From Fuscovulum ytuae (GTDB taxonomy: Bacteria > Pseudomonadota > Alphaproteobacteria > Rhodobacterales > Rhodobacteraceae), in assembly GCF_029953595.1 (NCBI RefSeq), contig NZ_CP124535.1:806001-870000 (forward strand): a stretch of DNA of 64,000 nt. The letters run 5' to 3'. Positions within the stretch are counted from its first letter, which is position 1, and each line of letters opens with the position of its first letter. The notes under the pieces are model-generated. The model was given only the letters and a program-made list of their open reading frames with translations. It searched no databases and had not been told where the DNA came from. The position numbers and the translations under genes were made by a program. Below are positions 1 through 8,346 of the stretch, one piece after another.

Positions 1-1
1 G

Positions 2-898
2 AACAGCGCCGTATTTTCGGACGGGTCCTTCGTCTATATCCCCGAAGGTGTGCGCTGCCCGATGGAGCTGAGCACCTATTTCCGCATCAATGCCGAGAAT
101 ACGGGGCAGTTCGAGCGGACGCTGATCGTTGCCGAAAAAGGATCTTACGTCTCATATCTGGAGGGCTGCACCGCGCCGAAGCGGGACACCCACCAGCTGC
201 ATGCGGCGGTGGTTGAGATTGTCATCCTTGAGGATGCCGAGGTGAAATATTCGACCGTGCAGAACTGGTATCCCGGCGATGAGGAAGGCCGGGGTGGCAT
301 CTACAACTTTGTCACCAAGCGGGCCGATTGCCGGGGGGCACGGTCCAAGGTGATGTGGACCCAAGTTGAAACGGGGTCGGCGATCACATGGAAATACCCG
401 TCCTGCATCCTGCGCGGCGATGACAGCCAAGGCGAGTTCTACTCCATCGCCATCGCCAACAATGCCCAGCAGGCGGATACCGGCACCAAGATGGTGCATC
501 TGGGCAAGAACACGAAATCGCGGATCGTCTCCAAGGGGATTTCGGCGGGTCGGGCGCAGAATACCTATCGGGGGCTTGTCAGCATGCACCCGAAGGCCAC
601 GAATTCGCGCAACTATACGCAATGCGACAGCCTGCTGATCGGCGACAAATGCGGGGCGCATACGGTGCCTTACATTGAGGTGAAGAACAACTCGTCGCGC
701 GTGGAGCATGAGGCGACCACGTCCAAGGTGGACGAAGACCAGCTGTTCTATTGCCGGTCGCGCGGGATGGATGAGGAAGAGGCGGTCGCGCTGGTGGTGA
801 ACGGCTTCTGCAAAGAGGTGCTTCAGGCACTGCCGATGGAGTTTGCGCTGGAAGCCCAGAGCCTTGTGGCGATCAGCCTTGAAGGGTCGGTGGGGTAG
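2..898 (+). CDS. sufB: Fe-S cluster assembly scaffold SufB, 5'-truncated by window edge
   Basis: Scaffold subunit of the SufBCD complex, on which Fe-S clusters are built in the cytoplasm. The reading frame is open from base 2, so the N-terminal part (roughly 180-200 residues of a protein usually 470-510 long) lies outside the window; 298 residues are visible. The conserved C-terminal block with [18 protein letters not shown] is present, as is the SufB/SufD core with ITWKYPSC and [13 protein letters not shown]. The stop is followed at once by a perfect palindrome and then ybjQ, sufC and sufD on the same strand. The promoter and any Fe-responsive operator are upstream of the window. Confidence 0.97.
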   Translation, partial: NSAVFSDGSFVYIPEGVRCPMELSTYFRINAENTGQFERTLIVAEKGSYVSYLEGCTAPKRDTHQLHAAVVEIVILEDAEVKYSTVQNWYPGDEEGRGGIYNFVTKRADCRGARSKVMWTQVETGSAITWKYPSCILRGDDSQGEFYSIAIANNAQQADTGTKMVHLGKNTKSRIVSKGISAGRAQNTYRGLVSMHPKATNSRNYTQCDSLLIGDKCGAHTVPYIEVKNNSSRVEHEATTSKVDEDQLFYCRSRGMDEEEAVALVVNGFCKEVLQALPMEFALEAQSLVAISLEGSVG

Positions 899-899
899 T

Positions 900-921
900 C
901 AAAAATCTTCGAAGATTTTTG
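900..921. repeat. Perfect 22-bp palindrome, TTCGAA-centred (family A)
   Basis: The two bases after the sufB stop are followed by a self-complementary 22-mer with core AAATCTTCGAAGATTT. As RNA it would fold into a tight hairpin ending in a short T run, so it may act as a weak terminator or processing site between sufB and ybjQ. The same core recurs at 15686-15699. Confidence 0.75.
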
Positions 922-936
922 TCGGGAGAGTGACGG

Positions 937-1248
937 ATGATCGTGACGACCACGCCTTCGGTGGAAGGCTATCAGATCGCGGATTACCTTGGCATCGTGA
1001 CGGGCGAGGCGATCATGGGGGCCAATATCGTGCGCGACCTGTTTGCCGGGATCACCGATATCATCGGGGGTCGGTCAGGTGCCTATGAGGCAAAGCTGGC
1101 CGATGCGCGCGAAACCGCGCTGCATGAGATGCAAGAGGCCGCGCGGGCCAAGGGGGCCAATGCGGTGGTCGGGGTCGATCTGGATTACGAAGTGATCGGC
1201 CAGATGCTGATGGTGTCGGCCAGCGGCACGGCTGTACGGTTGGGCTGA
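937..1248 (+). CDS. YbjQ family (UPF0145) protein
   Basis: A 103-residue protein matching the YbjQ/UPF0145 family in length and sequence: it starts [11 protein letters not shown], carries the conserved [12 protein letters not shown] stretch, and ends with a small valine-rich strand ([11 protein letters not shown]). Members form compact oligomeric rings and are sometimes called heavy-metal-binding, but no biochemical role is firmly settled. It lies between sufB and sufC on the same strand, 38 bases after sufB, so it is probably co-transcribed with the Fe-S genes. A metal-related role there is only inferred from this context. Confidence 0.85.
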   Translation: MIVTTTPSVEGYQIADYLGIVTGEAIMGANIVRDLFAGITDIIGGRSGAYEAKLADARETALHEMQEAARAKGANAVVGVDLDYEVIGQMLMVSASGTAVRLG

Positions 1249-1328
1249 CGGGCGGTTTGACGCAATGCTTGGGAATGCCATGATCTTTTCCAACTGCGGA
1301 CAAGGTTCGCGGGCAGGGTGCACGCCAT

Positions 1329-1601
1329 GTGCAACCTATGCTGGTGAATTTCATGGCCCTCGACCAAATGCTGTCTTTCGATCCCAAAGCGGATTTCGCC
1401 AATCGCGTGGCGCGTATTCAGGCGGGCGGGTTGCATACCAACCGGACGCTGTTTGTGGGCAACGAAGAGGCGCTGGCCCTGCCGCCGGGCGCGTTTCGCA
1501 AGAAGCCGCGCAAATCGCGGTTTTTGCCGATGTTTTTGGCCTTGGTGACCTGCGGGGCGGGCGTCTTTGTCGTGACCATGGCGTCGGTCAATCTTTTCTG
1601 A
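1329..1601 (+). CDS. Hypothetical small protein with C-terminal membrane segment
   Basis: Up to 90 residues, no family recognised. The N-terminal two thirds is soluble and rich in charged residues; a basic patch (FRKKPRKSRF) is followed by a hydrophobic stretch (LPMFLALVTCGAGVFVVTMA) that should span the membrane, leaving the N-terminus in the cytoplasm. The start is uncertain: GTG at 1329 has an AGGG about ten bases upstream, while in-frame ATGs at 1338 and 1353 lack a clear ribosome-binding site. It sits in the suf cluster between ybjQ and sufC. No function is proposed. Confidence 0.6.
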   Translation: MQPMLVNFMALDQMLSFDPKADFANRVARIQAGGLHTNRTLFVGNEEALALPPGAFRKKPRKSRFLPMFLALVTCGAGVFVVTMASVNLF

Positions 1602-1655
1602 CGGGCCACGCGCCCGTTCATCAACACGGGCCGCTTGGGCGGCCAGACAACAACC

Positions 1656-1684
1656 GGGGGCGTCGCGCGGCGACGGCCCCCTTT
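1656..1684 (+). terminator. GC-rich hairpin before sufC, possible attenuator
   Basis: GGGGGC and GTCGC pair with GCGAC and GCCCCC around a GCG loop, with one bulged G and only three T residues after the stem. It lies between the small membrane-protein gene and sufC. The short T run suggests partial termination or 3'-end protection rather than full termination, which would alter the SufB:SufC ratio. Inference only. Confidence 0.45.
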
Positions 1685-1706
1685 GGCATTTAGAACGGGG
1701 CCTGCG

Positions 1707-2462
1707 ATGCTTGAGATCAAGAACCTGCATGTGAAGCTTGAGGAAGAGGATAAGCAGATCCTCAAGGGCGTCGACCTGACGGTAAAGGCCGGCGAGGTGC
1801 ATGCCATCATGGGGCCGAACGGATCGGGCAAGTCGACCCTGTCCTATGTGCTGGCAGGCCGCGAAGGCTATGAGGTGACCGAAGGCAGCGCCACGCTTGA
1901 GGGCGAGGAACTGCTGGAGATGGAACCCGAAGAGCGGGCGGCATCGGGGCTGTTCCTTGCCTTCCAATATCCGGTGGAAATTCCTGGCGTGGGCAACATG
2001 ACCTTTCTGCGCACGGCAGTGAATGCGCAGCGAAAGGCGCGTGGCGAAGAGGAAATGAGCGCGGGCGATTTCCTGAAAGTCGTGCGCGAAAAGGCGAAGA
2101 AGTTGAAGATTGATGCCGAAATGCTGAAACGGCCCGTCAATGTGGGCTTTTCGGGCGGCGAAAAGAAGCGCAACGAAATTCTCCAGATGGCCATGCTGGA
2201 ACCCAAGATGTGCATTCTGGACGAGACGGATTCCGGCCTTGACGTGGACGCGATGAAACTGGTCTCTGACGGGGTGAATGCCCTGCGCGACGAGGGGCGG
2301 GCGTTCTTGGTGATCACCCATTATCAGCGTCTGCTGGACCATATCAAACCCGATGTGGTGCACATCATGGCGGCTGGCCGGATCATCAAGACGGGCGGGC
2401 CGGAACTGGCGCTGGAGGTGGAGCATAACGGCTATGCCGACATTCTGGCGGAGGTGCAGTGA
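1707..2462 (+). CDS. sufC: Fe-S cluster assembly ATPase SufC
   Basis: ABC-type ATPase of the SufBCD scaffold, 251 residues, the normal length. The Walker A motif GPNGSGKS lies at residues 36-43; the signature FSGGEKKRNEI and the Walker B region CILDETDSGLD are present, the last being typical of SufC. The ATG at 1707 was chosen because the family begins with MLEIKNL; the frame extends upstream but that part is not SufC-like. It drives conformational change in SufB-SufD for cluster assembly. The stop overlaps the sufD start by one base (TGATG), which suggests translational coupling. Confidence 0.98.
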   Translation: MLEIKNLHVKLEEEDKQILKGVDLTVKAGEVHAIMGPNGSGKSTLSYVLAGREGYEVTEGSATLEGEELLEMEPEERAASGLFLAFQYPVEIPGVGNMTFLRTAVNAQRKARGEEEMSAGDFLKVVREKAKKLKIDAEMLKRPVNVGFSGGEKKRNEILQMAMLEPKMCILDETDSGLDVDAMKLVSDGVNALRDEGRAFLVITHYQRLLDHIKPDVVHIMAAGRIIKTGGPELALEVEHNGYADILAEVQ

Positions 2463-3748
2463 TGGCGCTGCCGCAGGCAAAGCAGGACGCGCTTGCCGCG
2501 AGGATCGCGGGGCTGTCCTTTGCGCGCGACGGATGGCTTGGGGCTGCACGGGGCGAGGCTTTGGCGCGCCTGTCGGCGATGGGTCTGCCCGTTCGGCGGG
2601 ATGAATATTGGCGCTATACAGACCCCAGCAGCCTGACAGCGGTGGAGGCCCCGGCGGCGAAGGTGTTCGATGCCAGCGATGAAAGCCCGATTTTCGGCGG
2701 GATCGACCGGGTAAAGATCGTCTTTCGTGATGGCGTCTTCGATGAAGCGGCGTCAGATGATCTGAAACTGGCCGGGGTAGAGATCGAGCGTCTTTCCCGC
2801 GCCGGGGGCGCCCATATCCATTGGGCGCGCGATGTCTATGGCGTTCTGGAGGCGCGGGGGCAGATGCCGGTGCAGCGGCCCTTAGCGGCGCTGAATTCCG
2901 CTTTTGCGACGGATGGGCTTCTGATCCGGGTCACCGGGCAGGCGGCAAGGCCGGTTTCTTTGATTTATGTCCATGAATCAGAGGTTTCGGATGCGATCCT
3001 GCATCATTGCGTGAAGGTGGAGTCCGGGGCCGAAATCACCATTCTGGAGAACGGCCCGGCAGCGGCGCGCTTTTCCAAGGTGATGGAGGTGGAGGTGGCC
3101 GATGGCGGCCGGTTCCACCATGTGCGCGCACAGGGGCGTGACCATGAACGCCGGGCGGTGACGCATATCTTTGCGCGGCTTGGGGCAGGGGCTGTGTTCA
3201 AATCCTTTACCCTGACGGCGAATGGCGTTCTGACCCGCAATGAGGCGGTGATCGAACTGGCAGGGGATGAGGCCGTGGCCCATGTCGCGGGCGCAGCCGT
3301 CGGCGATGGGGCCTTCCACCATGATGACACGGTCTTCGTGACCCATGCGGCGGAACGCTGCGAAAGCCGTCAGGTGTTCAAGAAGGTCTTGAAGAACGGC
3401 GCGGTGGGCGTGTTCCAAGGCAAGATCCTTGTGAAGCCCGGCGCGCAGAAGACGGATGGCTATCAGATTTCGCAATCGCTGCTTCTGGACGAGGACAGCC
3501 AGTTTCTGGCCAAGCCGGAACTGGAAATCTATGCCGATGACGTGAAATGCAGCCACGGGTCCACCAGCGGCGCCATTGACGAAACCGCGCTTTTCTATCT
3601 GCGGTCGCGTGGGGTGCCGGAACGGGTGGCCCAATCCCTGCTGGTGCTGGCCTTCCTTGCCGAGGCGATTGCCGAGATCGAGGATGAGGCGATTGCCGAG
3701 GATATCCGGTCGCGGCTGGAGGGGTGGCTGGCGCGCCACGAACACTAG
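2462..3748 (+). CDS. sufD: Fe-S cluster assembly protein SufD
   Basis: Partner of SufB in the SufBC2D scaffold; 428 residues. The N-terminal helical region contains RRDEYWRYTDPS, typical of SufD, and the C-terminal core shared with SufB holds EIYADDVKCSHGSTSGAID, where the conserved His and Cys used in cluster assembly are expected. The ATG overlapping the sufC stop is preferred over the GTG three bases earlier. The next gene starts one base after the stop, so the operon continues. Confidence 0.97.
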   Translation: MALPQAKQDALAARIAGLSFARDGWLGAARGEALARLSAMGLPVRRDEYWRYTDPSSLTAVEAPAAKVFDASDESPIFGGIDRVKIVFRDGVFDEAASDDLKLAGVEIERLSRAGGAHIHWARDVYGVLEARGQMPVQRPLAALNSAFATDGLLIRVTGQAARPVSLIYVHESEVSDAILHHCVKVESGAEITILENGPAAARFSKVMEVEVADGGRFHHVRAQGRDHERRAVTHIFARLGAGAVFKSFTLTANGVLTRNEAVIELAGDEAVAHVAGAAVGDGAFHHDDTVFVTHAAERCESRQVFKKVLKNGAVGVFQGKILVKPGAQKTDGYQISQSLLLDEDSQFLAKPELEIYADDVKCSHGSTSGAIDETALFYLRSRGVPERVAQSLLVLAFLAEAIAEIEDEAIAEDIRSRLEGWLARHEH

Positions 3749-3749
3749 G

Positions 3750-4232
3750 ATGGCCATCACGCTGGATATCCTGCGGGGCTGGCGCGATCCGCGCGGGCTG
3801 ATCCGGCAAAAGCTGGGGCAGGGGGTGCGCGAGGATCGCGCCCTGGCCGTGCTGATGGGGGCCTGCCTTCTGTTTTTTGTGGCGCAATGGCCGCGTCTGT
3901 CGCGCGAGGCCTTTTTGAACCCTGAAGTGCCGCTGGACGCGCGGATGGGGGGGGCGCTGATGGGCTGGGTCTTTATCGCGCCCCTGTTCATGTATGCGTT
4001 GGCGGCGCTGGCGCATCTGGTGGCGCGGGTCTTTGGGGGCAGGGGGACGTGGTACGGGGCGCGGCTGGCGCTGTTCTGGGCGCTGCTGGTGCTGTCGCCT
4101 CTGGCGCTGTTAAACGGGTTGGTCAGCGGTTTCATCGGGACGGGCCCGGCTGCGACGGTGGTGGGCCTTCTGGTTCTGGCGGGTTTCCTGTACCTGTGGG
4201 TCAGCATGACGATCGAGGCGGAAAAGGCATGA
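3750..4232 (+). CDS. Yip1-like multi-pass membrane protein
   Basis: A 160-residue protein with about four hydrophobic segments (near LMGACLLFFVA, GWVFIAPLFMYALAALAHLVA, ALFWALLVLSPLALLNG and VVGLLVLAGFLYLWV). The layout resembles the bacterial Yip1 domain family, a loosely defined set of small integral membrane proteins of unknown function. It lies between sufD and sufS with one-base spacing upstream and an ATGA overlap downstream, so it belongs to the suf transcription unit. Membrane location is well supported; a role in Fe-S assembly is suggested only by position. Confidence 0.7.
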   Translation: MAITLDILRGWRDPRGLIRQKLGQGVREDRALAVLMGACLLFFVAQWPRLSREAFLNPEVPLDARMGGALMGWVFIAPLFMYALAALAHLVARVFGGRGTWYGARLALFWALLVLSPLALLNGLVSGFIGTGPAATVVGLLVLAGFLYLWVSMTIEAEKA

Positions 4233-4813
4233 CGCTGAACTTTGCAGACCTGTCGGCGCTGGTCCGGCTGACGCTGACGCAACCACGCGCGGCGGCGCAG
4301 GCGGTGATGCGGCTGCCCCTGCCGATGTCGGGGCGATGGTCGGCGTTGCTGTTGATGGCGACGCTGTCGGCGCTGCTGATGCAGGTGCTGGGCGCGATGC
4401 TGCCGCCCAGCGTCGGGCCGGATGGCGAGGCGCTGCGCCCGGTGGGACCGCTGGTCTGGGCCGGGATGGTGACCGTAGGGATGATGATCACGGCGGGGCT
4501 TGCGCATTCCGTGGGCCGCTGGCGGGGCGGGAAGGGCGAATTTGCCGATGCGCTGATCCTTGTCGCGTGGTTGCAGTTCCTGCAACTGCTGCTGGTGGTG
4601 GTGCAGATCCTTTTGATGCTGGTGGTGCCGCCCTTGGCCCCGGTGGTGGAAATCGGCGGGGTGCTGCTGTTCCTGTGGCTCTTGGTCAATTTCGTGGCCG
4701 AGATGCATGGGTTCAAATCGCTTGGCCTTGTTTTTCTGGGCGTGATCCTGACCTTCGTCGGCGCGGTCTTCGCGCTGAGCATTCTGATGATGGCGCTGGG
4801 GGTAGGGCTGTGA
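4229..4813 (+). CDS. Yip1 family membrane protein
   Basis: A 194-residue integral membrane protein with about five hydrophobic helices, among them WSALLLMATLSALLMQVLGA and LQFLQLLLVVVQILLMLVVP. The short cytoplasmic N-terminus and helix spacing fit the Yip1 domain (PF04893 type). The ATG overlaps the preceding stop (ATGA), and its own TGA overlaps the GTG start of sufS, so translation of the three genes is probably coupled. It may be a diverged relative of the preceding gene, given the shared topology. Function unknown. Confidence 0.72.
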   Translation: MTLNFADLSALVRLTLTQPRAAAQAVMRLPLPMSGRWSALLLMATLSALLMQVLGAMLPPSVGPDGEALRPVGPLVWAGMVTVGMMITAGLAHSVGRWRGGKGEFADALILVAWLQFLQLLLVVVQILLMLVVPPLAPVVEIGGVLLFLWLLVNFVAEMHGFKSLGLVFLGVILTFVGAVFALSILMMALGVGL

Positions 4814-6033
4814 CCTATGACGTTCAAGCCGTGCGCGCGGAATTCCCGATCCTGTCACGGCAGGTGAATGGCAAGCCGCTGGTCTATCTGGACAATGGTG
4901 CCAGCGCGCAGAAACCACGCGCGGTGATCGATGCGGTGACGCAGGCCTATGCGATGGAATATGCCAATGTTCACAGAGGCTTGCACTATCTTTCAAATCT
5001 TGCCACGGAAAAGTATGAGGCGGTTCGTGGCATCGTCGGACGGTTCCTGAACGCCGATCCGGAGGAGATCGTTTTCAATTCCGGCACGACAGAAGGGATC
5101 AACCTTGTCTCTTACGCCTGGGCCGCGCCGCGGTTGCAGGCAGGGGATGAGATCGTTCTGTCGATCATGGAGCATCACGCCAATATCGTGCCATGGCATT
5201 TCCTGCGCGAACGGCAGGGGGTGGTGCTGAAATGGGTGGAATGCGACGCCAAGGGCGATCTTGACCCGCAGGCGGTGATCGATGCGATCGGGCCGCGCAC
5301 GAAACTGGTGGCGGTGACGCATATGTCCAACGTGCTGGGCACGGTGGTGGATGTGGCGGCGATCTGTAGGGCTGCGCGCGAAAAGGGTGTGCCGGTGCTG
5401 GTGGATGGAAGCCAAGCCGCGGTGCATATGCCGGTGGACGTGCGGGCCATCGGTTGCGATTTCTATGCGATCACGGGCCATAAGCTTTATGGTCCAAGCG
5501 GTTCCGGCGCGATCTTCATCCGCCGCGAGCGGATGGAGGAGATGCGGCCCTTCCTTGGCGGCGGCGACATGATCCGCGAGGTATCGCGTGATGCGGTGAC
5601 CTATAATGACCCACCGATGAAGTTTGAGGCGGGCACGCCGTCCATCGTGGCGCAGATCGGTCTGGGCGTGGCGCTGGAATTCATGATGGGTCTGGGGATG
5701 GAGAATATCGCCGCCCATGAACGCAGCCTTCGCGACTATGCGCACGCGCGGCTTGCGGGGATCAACTGGCTGAATGTGCAGGGAAATTCCGACACGAAGG
5801 GTGCGATCTTTTCCTTCACCATGGCCGGGGCGGCGCATGCGCATGACATTTCGACCATCCTCGACAAGCGGGGGGTGGCGGTGCGGGCGGGCACGCATTG
5901 TGCCATGCCGTTGATGGACCATATGGGCGTGGGCGCGACGTGCCGCGCGTCCTTTGGCCTTTACAACACGGTCGAGGAAGTTGATGCGCTGGTTTCGGCG
6001 CTGGAGCTTGCGAACGAGTTGTTCAACGGCTGA
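4810..6033 (+). CDS. sufS: Cysteine desulfurase SufS
   Basis: PLP-dependent enzyme that takes sulfur from L-cysteine and passes it to the SufBCD scaffold. 407 residues, full length. The PLP lysine is Lys225 in [11 protein letters not shown] and the persulfide-forming cysteine is Cys364 in [11 protein letters not shown], both at the positions expected for the SufS (group II) class. The GTG start at 4810 overlaps the upstream stop and gives the usual N-terminus. It is the last suf gene seen here; no sufE, sufA or sufT follows, since the next feature is a tRNA gene. Confidence 0.97.
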   Translation: MTYDVQAVRAEFPILSRQVNGKPLVYLDNGASAQKPRAVIDAVTQAYAMEYANVHRGLHYLSNLATEKYEAVRGIVGRFLNADPEEIVFNSGTTEGINLVSYAWAAPRLQAGDEIVLSIMEHHANIVPWHFLRERQGVVLKWVECDAKGDLDPQAVIDAIGPRTKLVAVTHMSNVLGTVVDVAAICRAAREKGVPVLVDGSQAAVHMPVDVRAIGCDFYAITGHKLYGPSGSGAIFIRRERMEEMRPFLGGGDMIREVSRDAVTYNDPPMKFEAGTPSIVAQIGLGVALEFMMGLGMENIAAHERSLRDYAHARLAGINWLNVQGNSDTKGAIFSFTMAGAAHAHDISTILDKRGVAVRAGTHCAMPLMDHMGVGATCRASFGLYNTVEEVDALVSALELANELFNG

Positions 6034-6091
6034 TCGGCGCGGGATAGCGGTTGCAAGTGCCGCGCGCTTTCGGTAAGGCAAGGCCAAGCGC

Positions 6092-6168
6092 GCACCCGTA
6101 GCTCAGCTGGATAGAGTGCTGCCCTCCGAAGGCAGAGGTCACAGGTTCGAATCCTGTCGGGTGCGCCA
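6092..6168 (+). tRNA. tRNA-Arg (anticodon CCG)
   Basis: A 77-base tRNA with encoded CCA. The acceptor stem pairs GCACCCG with CGGGTGC; the anticodon stem pairs CTGCC with GGCAG around the loop CTCCGAA, giving anticodon CCG that reads CGG arginine codons. The T arm carries GGTTCGAATCC. It stands alone between sufS and rpe. Confidence 0.96.
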
Positions 6169-6225
6169 GTTTCCTTAGATCATTGCGGTGTAGGGGCCTT
6201 TGTCGTCGGTCTGTTTGGCAATCTC

Positions 6226-6263
6226 CAATTATCCTATAATCAATATTATGTCATATACGACAT
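6226..6263 (+). promoter_or_regulatory. AT-rich region upstream of rpe with -10-like site and inverted repeat
   Basis: An AT-rich island in a GC-rich region. A perfect TATAAT lies at 6235-6240, though no good -35 sits 17 bases upstream. About ten bases downstream, ATGTC (6248-6252) and GACAT (6259-6263) form an inverted repeat across the expected transcription start. Probably the rpe promoter with an operator-like sequence. Confidence 0.45.
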
Positions 6264-6342
6264 GTGGCGGTATCGCGCTGGCATCATACGATGGCTTGCG
6301 ATAGAAGGCCCGCATCGCCCTTTTGGCATCGGAGGCTGGCCC

Positions 6343-7032
6343 ATGGAATTCTCGCGCGCGATCAAGATTGCCCCATCCATCCTATCGGCGGATTTCGCGA
6401 ATTTCGGGGCCGAGTGCCGCGCCATCGAAGATCAAGGCGCGGACTGGGTGCATGTGGATGTGATGGATGGTCATTTTGTGCCGAACCTGACCTTTGGGCC
6501 TGCCATGTGCGCGGCGATCCGCCCGCATATCCGGGGTGTGATGGATGTGCATCTGATGATTGCGCCGGTGGACCCCTATATCGAGGCCTATGCGCAGGCC
6601 GGTGCAGATGTCATCACCGCGCATCTGGAGGCCGGGCCGCACATTCACCGGACCCTGCAAGCCATTCGAAACACAGGGAAAAAGGCGGGTCTTGCACTGA
6701 ACCCCGGAACTGGGATCGATGCAGTGGCGCATCTTCTCGACATGGTCGATCTGATCTGCGTGATGACGGTCAATCCGGGTTTCGGAGGGCAGAAATTCAT
6801 TCATTCCCAAGTGGATAAGGTGCGTTCCTTGCGTGCCGTGATTGGCGACCGGCCCATCCATATTGAGATTGATGGCGGCGTGACCGTGGAAACCGCGCCT
6901 TTGGTTGCGGCGGCAGGTGCGGATGTGCTGGTTGCGGGGTCGGCGGTTTTCAAGGGCGGATCGGTGGCAGATCCGGCGCCTTATGGTGCGAATATCAGGG
7001 CCATCCGGGCGGCGGCGGAGGCTGCCGTCTAG
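6343..7032 (+). CDS. rpe: Ribulose-phosphate 3-epimerase
   Basis: Interconverts D-ribulose 5-phosphate and D-xylulose 5-phosphate in the pentose phosphate and Calvin cycles. 229 residues, a TIM barrel with the family's metal and phosphate sites: APSILSADFANFG near the N-terminus, WVHVDVMDGHFVPN with the metal-binding Asp and His, VMTVNPGFGGQKF, and EIDGGV with the second catalytic Asp. The ATG at 6343 is preceded by GGAGG at suitable spacing, whereas the longer upstream frame is not family-like. It has its own upstream region and converges on the FAD oxidase gene. Confidence 0.96.
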   Translation: MEFSRAIKIAPSILSADFANFGAECRAIEDQGADWVHVDVMDGHFVPNLTFGPAMCAAIRPHIRGVMDVHLMIAPVDPYIEAYAQAGADVITAHLEAGPHIHRTLQAIRNTGKKAGLALNPGTGIDAVAHLLDMVDLICVMTVNPGFGGQKFIHSQVDKVRSLRAVIGDRPIHIEIDGGVTVETAPLVAAAGADVLVAGSAVFKGGSVADPAPYGANIRAIRAAAEAAV

Positions 7033-7055
7033 GATCGACGGTATCGACCATCCTA
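7030..7055. repeat. Imperfect TAGGAT/ATCCTA inverted repeat between convergent genes
   Basis: TAGGAT (7030-7035) and ATCCTA (7050-7055) flank a CGA/TCG pair, overlapping the rpe stop and the end of the minus-strand oxidase gene. It may be a degenerate member of the GTAGGATGGG family seen intact at 29161-29188. Confidence 0.35.
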
Positions 7056-8225
7056 CACGATGGCGCGTTCGGCGAAGGGGCGGCCCTCGATCATCCGGGT
7101 GACGGAAAGGTCTGACAGATCAAGGCTTTGCCAGCCTCCCGTCAGGATATGCTCGGCCACCCCCCTGCCCGCCGCAGGCGCTTGTTGAAGGCCATGGCCG
7201 GAAAACCCGTTGATCAAATAGAGGTTCGGCAGATCGGGATGCGGGCCAAGGACGGCGTTCTGGTCCAACGCATTATATTCGTAATGCCCGGTCCAGTGGC
7301 GGATGACCTTTACCGCGTCGAAGCCCGGCGCGCGGTGCCAGAGGGCGGGCCAGATCACCTCTTCCCACAGATGCAGATCGGGGTCGAAATCCTGCGGATC
7401 GCAGGGGCCGTCCGTTGCTGGAACGGTGGCGGTGATCCATTGCCGATGCTCGGGCCGGATCCAGTAATCGCGATCGATCATCAATGGCGCATCGGGGTGG
7501 CGGGCGTTGGGGGCGTCGATCACAAAGACCGTGCGCTTGCGGGGTTCAATGGCGATGTCGAGGCCTGCCATGCGCATCACCTGCGCGGCAGCCGGGCCTG
7601 CGGCATTCACTGCGGCGGCGCAGGTGACATGCACCCCCTGCCCCAGCGTGACCCCCGTCACCCGGCCTGCGGTGGTGGTGATCCCCGTGACGTCATCCGT
7701 CAGGAAGCGCGCGCCTTGGGCGCGGGCGGCGGCGCGGAAGCCGTTCAAAAGACCCATATTGTCGAAGAACCCTTCGTCCCGCGGGCCGAAACTGGCCCCT
7801 GCAAGGTCTTCGGTATTGAGCCAGGGAAAGCGCGCAGCGGTTTGGTCGGGCGTCCAGATCTGGGTGGCCGCGCCATGGTCGCGCTGCATCGCGGCAACCT
7901 CTGTCAGCGTGGCGAGGCCTTCGGGTGTAGAGGCGAGGAAGAGATAGCCGTTTTCCCGCAGGCCTAGATCGGGGATGCCCACGTCATGGCCGAGATGGGC
8001 CTGAAACGCCTTCACAAAAGCGATGCCAAAGCGCGAGATTTCCACATTCACCGGATTGGTGAATTGTTGCCGGATTCCGGCGGCTGCCAAGGCGGTCGAG
8101 GCGCGGGCGAAGGTCGGGTCGCGTTCCACGACGACCACCGACAAGCCCGGTTGCATTCGGGTCAGCCAGAAGGCCACGGATGCCCCCATGACGCCCCCGC
8201 CGATGATGACGACATCCGCCTGCAT
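7053..8225 (-). CDS. FAD-dependent oxidoreductase, D-amino-acid/sarcosine oxidase (DAO) family
   Basis: A 390-residue flavoprotein. The N-terminal dinucleotide-binding motif VVIIGGGVMGASVA places FAD binding at residues 5-18; CAAAVNAAGPAA and the C-terminal NGFSGHGLQQAPAAGRGVAE are typical of the glycine/sarcosine oxidase and glycerol-3-phosphate dehydrogenase-like DAO fold. It probably oxidises a secondary amine or amino acid, but the substrate cannot be read from the sequence. The start at 8225 puts the Rossmann motif at the very N-terminus; upstream in-frame sequence is unlike the family. It is divergent from the LuxR-type gene across about 120 bases, so the two may share a control region. 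Confidence 0.88.
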   Translation of the reverse strand: MQADVVIIGGGVMGASVAFWLTRMQPGLSVVVVERDPTFARASTALAAAGIRQQFTNPVNVEISRFGIAFVKAFQAHLGHDVGIPDLGLRENGYLFLASTPEGLATLTEVAAMQRDHGAATQIWTPDQTAARFPWLNTEDLAGASFGPRDEGFFDNMGLLNGFRAAARAQGARFLTDDVTGITTTAGRVTGVTLGQGVHVTCAAAVNAAGPAAAQVMRMAGLDIAIEPRKRTVFVIDAPNARHPDAPLMIDRDYWIRPEHRQWITATVPATDGPCDPQDFDPDLHLWEEVIWPALWHRAPGFDAVKVIRHWTGHYEYNALDQNAVLGPHPDLPNLYLINGFSGHGLQQAPAAGRGVAEHILTGGWQSLDLSDLSVTRMIEGRPFAERAIV

Positions 8226-8254
8226 GTGCTTCCTCCGACTCGGCACCACAGGTT

Positions 8255-8283
8255 TTGACAGCGGCGCGCCTGCGTGGTTAGAC
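8255..8283 (+). promoter_or_regulatory. Candidate sigma70 promoter for the LuxR-type gene
   Basis: A perfect -35 TTGACA (8255-8260), a 17-base spacer and a weak -10 TTAGAC (8278-8283), about 64 bases before the luxR start codon. I see no clear lux-box dyad nearby. Confidence 0.45.
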
Positions 8284-8346
8284 AGGAACGGGGACAAGAA
8301 CAACCCGCGCCTGATCGAAGCCTTGGCGCGGTGAGGGGATGAGAAG

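Noticed and set aside
1185-5000. Long minus-strand open frames of 454 and 672 codons opposite the suf genes
   Set aside because: They lie antisense to recognised SufC, SufD and Yip1-like proteins, are rich in Arg, His, Pro and Gln, and show no family motif. They are shadows produced by high GC content.
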